NCBI GenBank assembly: GCA_902783345.1 | Contig: CACZQI010000022.1 | Location: 1-16,210, forward strand | Length of the DNA stretch: 16,210 nucleotides | Source of the DNA: an uncultured Erysipelotrichaceae bacterium | Lineage (GTDB): Bacteria > Bacillota_I > Bacilli_A > RF39 > UBA660 | Reading direction: 5' to 3' | Shown: positions 1 through 5,785 of the stretch, one piece after another | Layout: every line of letters starts with the position of its first letter | How positions within the stretch are numbered: the stretch's first letter is position 1 | Made by a program: the position numbers and the translations under genes | The notes under the pieces: model-generated | Told to the model about the DNA's origin: nothing | What the model saw: only the letters and a program-made list of their open reading frames with translations | The model's database searches: none

Positions 1-299
1 AAGAAATGCCTAATATTCAATCTGGAGATACTGTAAGAGTAGATGTATGGATTAAAGAAGGTAAAAAAGAAAGAATTCAAGCATTTGAAGGTTTAGTTGT
101 AAATGTAAGAGGTGGTTCTGTATCTAAAAGAATTACTGTAAGAAAGAAAAGTGGTAATGTAGTAGTTAAAAGAGTATTTGCTGTTAACTCACCATTAGTA
201 GATAAAATTACAGTAGTTAAAAAAGGTTCTGTCAGAAGAAAGAAACTTACATTTATCGACAAAATGGAAAAAGAATACAAACCAAAAGAAAGAAACTAA
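1..299 (+). CDS. rplS: 50S ribosomal protein L19, 5'-truncated by window edge
   Basis: Structural protein of the large ribosomal subunit, at the 30S-50S interface. The visible 97-98 residues contain the L19 signature GDTVRVDVWIKEG followed by ERIQAFEGLVV and a basic C-terminal half, which matches this family clearly. L19 is usually about 115 residues and has a helix of roughly 17 residues before the GDTVRV segment, so the ATG at 6 is most likely an internal methionine. The preceding codon GAA is in frame, and the true start lies upstream of the window. The gene ends with TAA inside the left arm of a rho-independent terminator, so it is the last gene of its transcript, which in related genomes is the rpsP-rimM-trmD-rplS unit (known for the family, not visible here). 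Identity is very secure; only the start is missing. Confidence 0.97.
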   Translation, partial: EMPNIQSGDTVRVDVWIKEGKKERIQAFEGLVVNVRGGSVSKRITVRKKSGNVVVKRVFAVNSPLVDKITVVKKGSVRRKKLTFIDKMEKEYKPKERN

Positions 300-315
300 T
301 TATAGTTTCTTTTTT
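289..315 (+). terminator. Rho-independent terminator of rplS
   Basis: A perfect 10-bp inverted repeat, AAAGAAACTA (289-298) and TAGTTTCTTT (303-312), encloses a 4-nt loop and runs into six T (310-315). The left arm includes the last two sense codons and part of the stop codon of rplS. The stem has only two G-C pairs, which is normal at this base composition. Confidence 0.85.
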
Positions 316-328
316 CGTGGTAATTTTA

Positions 329-334
329 TATAAT
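329..334 (+). promoter_or_regulatory. -10 box for the CDF exporter gene
   Basis: Perfect TATAAT at 329-334 with no convincing -35 box upstream. The expected transcription start is near 341, giving a leader of about 10 nt before the ATG at 351. This supports 351 over the upstream ATG at 339. Confidence 0.5.
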
Positions 335-350
335 TATTATGGTGAAGGCT

Positions 351-1217
351 ATGAAAAGATTTCAAAAGGTAAAAAAAGCTAGTATTTTAGGTATAATAGG
401 TAACTTATTTTTACTTATTATTAAAGGGATAATTGGTTTCATAACTAGAAGTGAAGCTATGATTGCTGATGCTTTTAATAGTGCTGGTGATATTGTTTCA
501 TCACTTATGACTTATATTGGTAATAAAATAGCAAGCAAGCCATCAGATGATGATCATAATTTAGGTCATGGTAAAGCTGAATACATTTATTCTATGTTAG
601 TTAGTATTGTAATTATGTTTACGGCTTATATTGTTTATAAAGATAGCATAATTTCATTAATTAAGCATAGTACAGTTAAGTTTTCACCTTATTTAATAGT
701 TGTATGTGTAATTACTATTTTAGTTAAATTATTTTTATATTTATATACATCTAAACTTGGAAAAGAATATCATAATCTATTATTAGAAGCAAATTCTAAA
801 GATCATCGTAATGATATTTTTATTTCTATATTAAATTTAATCTCTAGTATTTTTACTTTAAATCATATTTATTTTATTGATAGTATCGTAGGTATTTTAA
901 TTGGTACATGGATTCTTATTACTGGATTTAAAATATTTAAGGAAAGTTATAATGTTTTAATGGATAAATGCTTATCTAATGAACTTAAAGATGAGGTATT
1001 TAAAATTATTAATAAACATAAAGAAATAAAAAAGGTAATTCATTTTAATTCAACACCAGTTGGTTATAAATACCAAATATCATTTACTATATATGTAGAT
1101 GGTAACTTAACAACTTTTGAAAGCCATAAAATTGCTGATGATTTAGAAAAAGAAATTGATAAAAAAATTGATGAGATATATTTAACAGTTATTCATGTTA
1201 ATCCATGGGAGGAATAA
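351..1217 (+). CDS. Cation diffusion facilitator (CDF) metal efflux transporter
   Basis: Predicted inner-membrane proton/divalent-metal antiporter that exports a transition metal. The 288-residue protein has the CDF layout: six hydrophobic segments over about the first 200 residues, then a C-terminal cytoplasmic domain (CDELSNELKDEVF-like helix onward, ending IHVNPWEE). The segment IADAFNSAGD in TM2, the conserved loop HNLGHGKAE after TM2, and the TM5 segment SKDHRND are diagnostic. Aligned to known CDF proteins, the transport site reads Asn43, Asp47, Asp151, Asp155 (numbered from the ATG at 351), an N-D/D-D quartet that I associate with bacterial manganese CDF proteins rather than the H-D/H-D zinc type. 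Manganese is therefore my best guess, not a demonstration. An in-frame ATG at 339 would add four residues but lacks a Shine-Dalgarno and overlaps the predicted transcription start; GGTGAAGG lies just before 351. Confidence 0.9.
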   Translation: MKRFQKVKKASILGIIGNLFLLIIKGIIGFITRSEAMIADAFNSAGDIVSSLMTYIGNKIASKPSDDDHNLGHGKAEYIYSMLVSIVIMFTAYIVYKDSIISLIKHSTVKFSPYLIVVCVITILVKLFLYLYTSKLGKEYHNLLLEANSKDHRNDIFISILNLISSIFTLNHIYFIDSIVGILIGTWILITGFKIFKESYNVLMDKCLSNELKDEVFKIINKHKEIKKVIHFNSTPVGYKYQISFTIYVDGNLTTFESHKIADDLEKEIDKKIDEIYLTVIHVNPWEE

Positions 1218-1247
1218 TTTTTACTTTAAATTATTAAGATTATAGTT

Positions 1248-1271
1248 TATAATTAAATAAGAATAGAGGGG
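1248..1271 (+). promoter_or_regulatory. -10 box and Shine-Dalgarno of the nucleoside phosphorylase gene
   Basis: TATAAT at 1248-1253 predicts transcription starting near 1260. The strong Shine-Dalgarno GAGGGG at 1266-1271 stands 3 nt before the ATG at 1275. The -35 region is only a weak TTTAAA at 1225-1230 (17-bp spacer). Confidence 0.5.
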
Positions 1272-1274
1272 CCT

Positions 1275-2495
1275 ATGAATATAGTAGACATTATTAATAA
1301 AAAAAGGCTAAAGAAAATGCTATCATATGATGAATTATCATATGCTTTTAATGGTTATTTAAAAGGTGATATTGAAGATTATCAAATGAGCGCGCTCTTA
1401 ATGGCTATTACGATTAATGGTCTATCTTTTGAAGAAACTTATGGCCTTACTAAGATCTTTATAAATAGTGGTGAAAGATACCATTTTGATAAAAAAGTAT
1501 GTGATAAACATAGTACTGGTGGAGTAGGAGATACAGTTACTTTAATAATAGCGCCTATTTTAGCAGCATTAGATGTGCCAATTGCTAAAATGAGTGGTAA
1601 AGGTTTAGGAATAACTGGTGGTACGATTGATAAACTGGAAAGTATTCCTGGCTTTAACGTTAATTTAACTAAAGATGATTATATTAAAAATATCAATGAA
1701 TGTAATATTGCGATAGGAGCGCAAACTGATGCTTTAGTACCTCTTGATAAAGTTATTTATGCCTTAAGAGATGTTACGGCAACTACTGAATCAATTCCTT
1801 TAATTGCGTCATCAATTATGAGTAAAAAAATTGCATCGGGTGCCTCTTTTATAGTAATTGATATTAAATGTGGTGAAGGCGCTTTAATTAAAACTAAAGA
1901 AGAAGCTAGTATTTTAAGTGAGTGGTTAATTAAATTAGGACGTAAGTTTGGAGTTAATGTTAAAACCTTAATAACTAATATGGATGAACCTTTATCAAAC
2001 GCTATTGGTAATGCTTTAGAAGTCTTTGAAGCGATGGAAGTATTAAAGGGAAAAGAAACTAAACTTACTAAAATATCATTAGAAGTAGCATCTACTTTAA
2101 TTGCCGCATATAAAGGACTTGCTTATGAATCTGGTTATATTTTAGCTAAAAAAGTTTTACAAAATGGCAAGGCTTATGAAGCTTTTGAAAAATGGGTAAA
2201 AGTTCAAGGTGGAGATTTATCTAAACTTAAAGTAAGTGATGTAAAGTTTCATTTAAAAAGTAATAAAGATGGCACTATTACTAATGTAAGTGCTTTAGCC
2301 TGTGGCCGTTTGTCAGTAAAACTAGGTGCTGGTCGTCAAAATAAAAACTCTAAAATTAATTATGGCGTAGGCATTAAATTATATAAAAATAAAGGTGATA
2401 AGGTTCAAAAAGGAGATCTACTTGCTGATATATATGTCCCTAATAATGAATTTGAAATTACCAAAGAAGATTTAAAAATTTTTACTATTCTATAA
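1275..2495 (+). CDS. pdp: Pyrimidine-nucleoside phosphorylase
   Basis: Cytoplasmic salvage enzyme that splits uridine or thymidine with phosphate into the free base and (deoxy)ribose 1-phosphate. The 406-residue protein shows the three parts of the thymidine/pyrimidine phosphorylase family: an N-terminal helical domain (residues 1-65), the phosphate-binding signature KHSTGGVGD (78-86) followed by AKMSGKGLGITGGTIDKLES, and the segment YALRDVTATTESIPLIASSIMSKK that carries the substrate-contacting Arg, Ser and Lys. The C-terminal PYNP domain is present (GVGIKLYKNKGDKVQKGDLL). Family members are usually about 430-440 residues, so this one is slightly short at the C-terminus but has no missing motif. 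In low-GC Gram-positives the enzyme usually accepts both uridine and thymidine, hence pdp rather than deoA; the sequence alone does not settle this. It stands alone, with its own promoter and terminator. Confidence 0.94.
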   Translation: MNIVDIINKKRLKKMLSYDELSYAFNGYLKGDIEDYQMSALLMAITINGLSFEETYGLTKIFINSGERYHFDKKVCDKHSTGGVGDTVTLIIAPILAALDVPIAKMSGKGLGITGGTIDKLESIPGFNVNLTKDDYIKNINECNIAIGAQTDALVPLDKVIYALRDVTATTESIPLIASSIMSKKIASGASFIVIDIKCGEGALIKTKEEASILSEWLIKLGRKFGVNVKTLITNMDEPLSNAIGNALEVFEAMEVLKGKETKLTKISLEVASTLIAAYKGLAYESGYILAKKVLQNGKAYEAFEKWVKVQGGDLSKLKVSDVKFHLKSNKDGTITNVSALACGRLSVKLGAGRQNKNSKINYGVGIKLYKNKGDKVQKGDLLADIYVPNNEFEITKEDLKIFTIL

Positions 2496-2497
2496 AG

Positions 2498-2527
2498 TAG
2501 TCTCTAATTAGTTAGAGATTATTTTTT
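2498..2527 (+). terminator. Rho-independent terminator of pdp
   Basis: The stem TCTCTAA (2501-2507) / TTAGAGA (2512-2518) with a 4-nt loop can be extended by three pairs, one of them G-U, and runs into six T (2522-2527). It begins 2 nt after the stop codon. Confidence 0.88.
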
Positions 2528-2555
2528 AAAAAATATCAAAATATAAATTAAATTA

Positions 2556-2584
2556 TGATAAAATATAAATAGAGTTATTTGGAG
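2556..2584 (+). promoter_or_regulatory. Extended -10 promoter and ribosome site of the comN-rel-dtd operon
   Basis: TG-n-TAAAAT at 2556-2564 is an extended -10 element in an otherwise A/T-only stretch without a clear -35. The Shine-Dalgarno GGAG at 2581-2584 lies 8 nt before the ATG at 2593, and this decides the start of the first gene. Confidence 0.5.
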
Positions 2585-2592
2585 TGTTTATT

Positions 2593-2838
2593 ATGGATGA
2601 ATTTAAATTTAAATCATTAGGAGAATTATATCAAAAACTACTTCCAGCTTTTAATACTAAAGTTGCTGATTTAAAAAGGCAAAAAATTTATAATATTAGA
2701 GAGATAGATATTTGGAATTACTTAAAAACATATTATTGGTCTAATAAAAAAGATTTAACTTTAGGAGAAATGGTTAATGATATTTTAAGTACGCCAAATG
2801 ACGATTTAATTACATATGTAAAATATCATAATAAATAA
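2593..2838 (+). CDS. ComN-like post-transcriptional regulator family protein
   Basis: Small cytoplasmic protein of 81 residues without membrane segments. The pattern of an N-terminal helix (LGELYQKLLPAFNTKVADL), then REIDIWNYLKTYYW, a lysine-rich turn, and LTLGEMVNDILSTPNDDLITYVKYH matches my memory of the Bacillus ComN (YrzD) family, where the W-x-YL and VNDIL segments are typical. In Bacillus, ComN acts post-transcriptionally on the competence gene comE; a role in competence here is unknown. I chose the ATG at 2593 because GGAG lies 8 nt upstream. A GTG at 2584 would add three residues but overlaps that Shine-Dalgarno. The gene ends 14 nt before the rel start, so it is cotranscribed with rel and dtd. 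In Bacillus comN also lies in the wider relA region, which supports the identification. Confidence 0.68.
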   Translation: MDEFKFKSLGELYQKLLPAFNTKVADLKRQKIYNIREIDIWNYLKTYYWSNKKDLTLGEMVNDILSTPNDDLITYVKYHNK

Positions 2839-2852
2839 CAATAGGAGGAAAC

Positions 2853-4961
2853 ATGCAAACAGCCGATTATATACTTAAAAAATGCGAAGAAAATGATTTT
2901 AAAACTGCTGATTTAGAACTAATAAGTGATACAATTAAATTATTAGATAAATATGATGTTAATAGTACACATGCATTAAATATAGCTAAAATAGTTGCTG
3001 ATTTAAATGCCGATGCTTTAGCTATTATTACACCAATTTTATATGACTTAGTAGTAAGTGATAATCTAGAACTAGATGAAATAAAAGAAAAATATGGGGA
3101 AGATGTTAAAAACATTATTGATAATTTAATTAAAATGGATAATATTAAATTAAATGATTATAATGAATCATCTAGTATTTATTTAAGAAAAGTTTTAGTA
3201 GGTATTAGTGAAGATGTACGTGTTTTGATTATTAAACTAGCATCACGCTTAGAAGAAATGCGTTTTGCCGAAGAAATAAATGAAGAAGAACGCAAAAGAA
3301 TTATCAATGAAACAATGACTGTACTAATTCCTATTGCGCATAGACTTGGTATTAATACAATCAAAAGTGAACTTGAAGATTTATGTTTAAGATATTCTAA
3401 ACCAGAAGTTTATAATGAAATTTTAGAAAAATTAGATGGAACTAGGGAAGAACTAGCCAGTGTATTAGATGAAATGAAAAACTCAATTATTGATATTTTA
3501 ACTAATCATGGCATTAACTTTAAAATTAAATCAAGAGTTAAAAGTGTTTATAGTATTTATAATAAACTTACTACTGGTCGTAAATGGAGTGATATTTACG
3601 ATATTTTAGCTATGCGTATCATTGTGCCATCAGCCGAAGATTGTTATTTAGCAGTGGGTCTCATTCATGCTAAATACCGCCCAATTCCTAAAAGATTTAA
3701 AGATTATATTGCAATGCCAAAAGAGAATATGTATCAAAGTTTACATACTTCAGTTTTTGGAATAGATGGTTATATTTTTGAAATTCAAATAAGAACTCCT
3801 GAAATGGATGAACTGGCAGAGCATGGTATTGCATCCCATTGGTCTTATAAAGAACATGGAACCAAAGTAGTTCAAAATTTAATGGAGCAAAAATTAGAAA
3901 TCTTTAGAAACACCATAGATCTTGCGCAAAACGAAGAATCTGATGAGTTATTTATTAAAAGCATGGAAAGTGAACTTTTATCTAAACTTATCTATGTTTA
4001 TACTCCAAAAGGAGATTGTTTAGAACTTCCTGTAGGTTCTACACCAATTGATTTTGCTTATAGAGTTCACTCTGGTGTAGGAGATACAACTGTTGGAGCC
4101 ATAGTTAATGATACAATAGTGCCGCTTAATTATGAACTACATGATGGTGATATTGTTAAAATAAATACTAATAGTAGTAGTAAACCTAATAAAGATTGGC
4201 TATCATTTGTTAAAACTAGCCAAGCTAAAAATAAAATAAAAGCTTATTTTAGTAAACAAGATCGTGAAAAATATATTGAATCTGGTAAAAATCTATTAGA
4301 AAAAGAACTTCGTAAAGAACATTTAAGTTTTAATACCATTTTTAATGAAGAAAATATGGCTAAAATTTTAAATGAATTAAGATTAAAAGATGCAGATGAT
4401 TTATATTTAAGTATTGGCTCCCTTAGATATACTGCAGTTTATATTATAAGTTTAATTGTAAGTGATAAGCGTGATATTGCTGATGTTATGCTTGATAGAG
4501 TTAACAAAAAGACTTTTGATGAGAAGCTAAATTATAAAAATGATATTATTGTTGCCGGTACTGATAATATTTTAGTAAATCTTGCTAAATGTTGTAATCC
4601 AATACCAGGTGATGATATTATTGGGTATATTACTAAAGGAGAAGGAGTAACAGTTCATAAGAAGTCATGTGCTAATATTAAGGGAAGTGCTAGACTTATT
4701 GATGTTAGTTGGAATCCAAAAGATAAAGATAAATTATTCCTTGCTAGTATATATGTTAAAACTAATAGTGATAAAAACCATTTACTTGATTTAGTAACAT
4801 GTGCAAGTACTAGAAATATTAGTATTAATAGTATTAATGAAAAAGAAGTAAATGGCGCTATTAACTATCAAATATTAGTAAAGGTACAAAATACAGAAGA
4901 ATTATCATTATTTATAGAAGATGTAAGAAATTTAGAATTTGTAATAGAGGTAATAAGATGA
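2853..4961 (+). CDS. rel: Long RSH (p)ppGpp synthetase with degenerate hydrolase domain
   Basis: Makes the stringent-response alarmones by moving pyrophosphate from ATP to GDP or GTP. All domains of a long RSH protein (702 residues) are present: N-terminal HD domain (about 20-150), synthetase (about 220-335), TGS (380-440), zinc-finger-like CC domain (LAKCCNPIPGDDIIGYIT, then HKKSC) and C-terminal ACT. The synthetase looks active: Arg228/Lys230, Asp250 of IYDILAMR, the RFKDY segment (281-285) with the RxKD motif typical of bifunctional enzymes, MPKENMYQSLHT, and Glu310 of FEIQIRT. The hydrolase does not. The HD pair reads Tyr64-Asp65, the following Glu-Asp pair is gone (LVVSDN), and the Asp of KLADRLHNMR is Ser131 (KLASRLEEMR); only the first His (40) remains. 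A strong AGGAGG lies 4 nt upstream. The stop TGA overlaps the dtd start as ATGA, implying translational coupling. Confidence 0.95.
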   Translation: MQTADYILKKCEENDFKTADLELISDTIKLLDKYDVNSTHALNIAKIVADLNADALAIITPILYDLVVSDNLELDEIKEKYGEDVKNIIDNLIKMDNIKLNDYNESSSIYLRKVLVGISEDVRVLIIKLASRLEEMRFAEEINEEERKRIINETMTVLIPIAHRLGINTIKSELEDLCLRYSKPEVYNEILEKLDGTREELASVLDEMKNSIIDILTNHGINFKIKSRVKSVYSIYNKLTTGRKWSDIYDILAMRIIVPSAEDCYLAVGLIHAKYRPIPKRFKDYIAMPKENMYQSLHTSVFGIDGYIFEIQIRTPEMDELAEHGIASHWSYKEHGTKVVQNLMEQKLEIFRNTIDLAQNEESDELFIKSMESELLSKLIYVYTPKGDCLELPVGSTPIDFAYRVHSGVGDTTVGAIVNDTIVPLNYELHDGDIVKINTNSSSKPNKDWLSFVKTSQAKNKIKAYFSKQDREKYIESGKNLLEKELRKEHLSFNTIFNEENMAKILNELRLKDADDLYLSIGSLRYTAVYIISLIVSDKRDIADVMLDRVNKKTFDEKLNYKNDIIVAGTDNILVNLAKCCNPIPGDDIIGYITKGEGVTVHKKSCANIKGSARLIDVSWNPKDKDKLFLASIYVKTNSDKNHLLDLVTCASTRNISINSINEKEVNGAINYQILVKVQNTEELSLFIEDVRNLEFVIEVIR

Positions 4962-5401
4962 AAGTAGTTATTCAAAGATGTAAATATGGTTCGGTATCAG
5001 TTGATGGTAAACTTATTAATGAAATAAATAAAGGATTTGTTGTTCTTGCTGGTTTTCATGTAACTGATACTGAAGAAGATATCAATTATATTGTAAAGAA
5101 AATTATTAATTTAAGAGTATTTGATGATGAAAATGGTGTCATGAATAAAAATATTATAGATGCTGGTGGGGAAATTCTATCAATTAGTCAATTTACACTC
5201 CAAGCTGTAACAAAAGATGGCAATAGACCTAGTTGGAATGAGGCAATGAAAGGCGATGAAGCCATTAAGTTATACGAAATATTTAATCAAAAGTTAAATG
5301 ATGGAGTTAAAACTTATGGTGGTGTCTTTGGCGCTGAAATGCTTGTTAAAATAGATAATGATGGTCCAGTTACAATCATAATTGATTCAAAGAATAAATA
5401 A
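4958..5401 (+). CDS. dtd: D-aminoacyl-tRNA deacylase
   Basis: Proofreading enzyme that hydrolyses D-amino acids (and glycine mischarged on tRNA-Ala) from tRNA; it acts as a cytoplasmic homodimer. At 147 residues it has the normal length, begins MKVVIQRC, and carries the two active-site motifs SQFTL (77-81) and NDGPVT (134-139). The latter contains the Gly-cisPro dipeptide (136-137) that screens chirality across the dimer interface. The segment GNRPSW after the first motif is also typical. The start overlaps the rel stop codon by 4 nt (ATGA), and rel followed by dtd is a long-conserved order in Firmicutes, so both annotation and start are secure. It is the last gene of the comN-rel-dtd unit; the only terminator-like hairpin follows 72 nt later at 5474-5501. 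Confidence 0.97.
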   Translation: MKVVIQRCKYGSVSVDGKLINEINKGFVVLAGFHVTDTEEDINYIVKKIINLRVFDDENGVMNKNIIDAGGEILSISQFTLQAVTKDGNRPSWNEAMKGDEAIKLYEIFNQKLNDGVKTYGGVFGAEMLVKIDNDGPVTIIIDSKNK

Positions 5402-5423
5402 ATACAACTGTAAGTCAATAATT

Positions 5424-5447
5424 TGTCAACTTTACGCAAATTTGACA
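5424..5447. promoter_or_regulatory. 24-bp near-perfect palindrome, candidate operator
   Basis: The two halves are complementary at 10 of 12 positions: TGTCAA (5424-5429) with TTGACA (5442-5447), TTT (5431-5433) with AAA (5438-5440), and a central CG. The right arm is itself a perfect -35 consensus (TTGACA). A dimeric repressor bound here would block that promoter. It is not followed by a U-tract, so it is unlikely to be a terminator. No known regulator motif is recognised. Confidence 0.5.
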
Positions 5448-5476
5448 CTCGCGGGGGGGTAATTAAATGATATAAT
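5442..5476 (+). promoter_or_regulatory. Promoter with TTGACA, G7 tract in the spacer, and extended -10
   Basis: Perfect -35 TTGACA (5442-5447) and perfect -10 TATAAT (5471-5476) preceded by TG-n (5468-5470). The spacer is 23 bp, six longer than optimal, and contains seven consecutive G (5453-5459). Either the extended -10 works alone or the spacer length is out of register and could change with the G-tract. The expected transcription start is near 5483. Confidence 0.5.
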
Positions 5477-5501
5477 CACCTTAGAGTAGGTGGTTGTTTT
5501 T
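5474..5501 (+). terminator. Hairpin plus T-tract, possible terminator of comN-rel-dtd
   Basis: AATCACC (5474-5480) pairs with GGTGGTT (5489-5495), seven pairs including one G-U, with an 8-nt loop. It is followed by T-rich sequence with five T at 5497-5501. It would end transcripts arriving from dtd, while transcripts started near 5483 would lack the left arm and escape. The overlap with the -10 box makes this a compact terminator/promoter switch, if real. Confidence 0.4.
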
Positions 5502-5504
5502 CAT

Positions 5505-5609
5505 ATGAAAAAGAAAATAATAGTGTTAACAGGAATAATTGTATTTATGTTAGTAGCCTTTGGCGGATTTACTTATGCGATATTTACAAATAAACGGTCA
5601 CAATACTAG
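5505..5609 (+). pseudogene. 34-codon frame: SipW-type signal peptide, probably gene remnant
   Basis: The frame starts MKKKIIVLTGII, has a hydrophobic core, and continues FGGFTYAIFTNK before a TAG stop at 5607. A lysine-rich start, a hydrophobic stretch and a G-x-TYA-x-FT end is the pattern of the SipW-cognate signal peptide found on TasA/camelysin-type secreted proteins; this is my pattern recognition, not a search result. It has a promoter (5442-5476), a weak AGGTGG Shine-Dalgarno (5488-5493, rather far from the ATG) and a terminator (5649-5670). No mature protein follows in this frame. The +1 frame beyond it reads T-V-T-I-L-G-G-N-G-L-A-S-N-P and then stops, so the simplest view is a truncated remnant of a secreted-protein gene. 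A genuine membrane micropeptide is the alternative. Confidence 0.42.
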
Positions 5610-5648
5610 GTGGGAATGGTTTAGCGTCAAACCCATACATCATAAATT

Positions 5649-5670
5649 AGGTCAAAATATGACCTTTTTT
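5649..5670 (+). terminator. Rho-independent terminator of the small unit
   Basis: AGGTCA (5649-5654) / TGACCT (5660-5665) is a perfect 6-bp stem with a 5-nt loop running into six T (5665-5670). It closes a predicted transcript of about 190 nt that starts near 5483. Confidence 0.82.
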
Positions 5671-5785
5671 CATGCCAAAATGTATATTTTATGCAAAAAA
5701 TGTAAAAAAATTACAAAAATTGCAAAAATAAAAAAGGAAATTGGGGGGTATGCGGTAATAAATAATATATAGAGGGAGTTTTTTT
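5671..5785 (+). promoter_or_regulatory. Upstream region of the dnaG operon
   Basis: This gene-free stretch is rich in A-tracts (5694-5736), which could act as an UP element. A G6 tract (5743-5748) is followed by AT-rich -10 candidates, TAATAA at 5756-5761 and TAATAT at 5763-5768. TTGGGG (5741-5746) is a possible poor -35 for the latter. The Shine-Dalgarno AGGGAG at 5773-5778 is 7 nt before the dnaG ATG. The exact promoter is uncertain; if TAATAT were used, transcription would begin inside the Shine-Dalgarno, so the upstream -10 is more likely. Confidence 0.4.

Noticed and set aside
77..280. Minus-strand open frame opposite rplS
   Set aside because: It is an antisense shadow of a conserved ribosomal protein gene, serine/leucine/threonine-rich as expected from mirrored codons, with no ribosome site.
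1213..1235. AATAATTT/AAATTATT inverted repeat after the CDF gene as a terminator
   Set aside because: The stem has no G-C pair and no T-tract follows; too weak to call a terminator, so the end of that transcript remains unassigned.
2584..2592. GTG at 2584 as start of the ComN-like gene
   Set aside because: The GTG overlaps the only good Shine-Dalgarno (GGAG 2581-2584), which is correctly spaced for the ATG at 2593.
2867..3364. Two minus-strand open frames opposite the start of rel
   Set aside because: Both lie wholly inside the rel coding region, have no start signals, and have the composition of antisense translation.
5424..5447. Palindrome read as a rho-independent terminator of dtd
   Set aside because: It is followed by a G-rich segment, not by T; the later hairpin at 5474-5501 is the better candidate.
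5560..5772. 70-codon plus-strand open frame with a TTG start
   Set aside because: It has no ribosome site, runs straight through the perfect terminator at 5649-5670, and its second half is low-complexity lysine/isoleucine coded by A-tracts.
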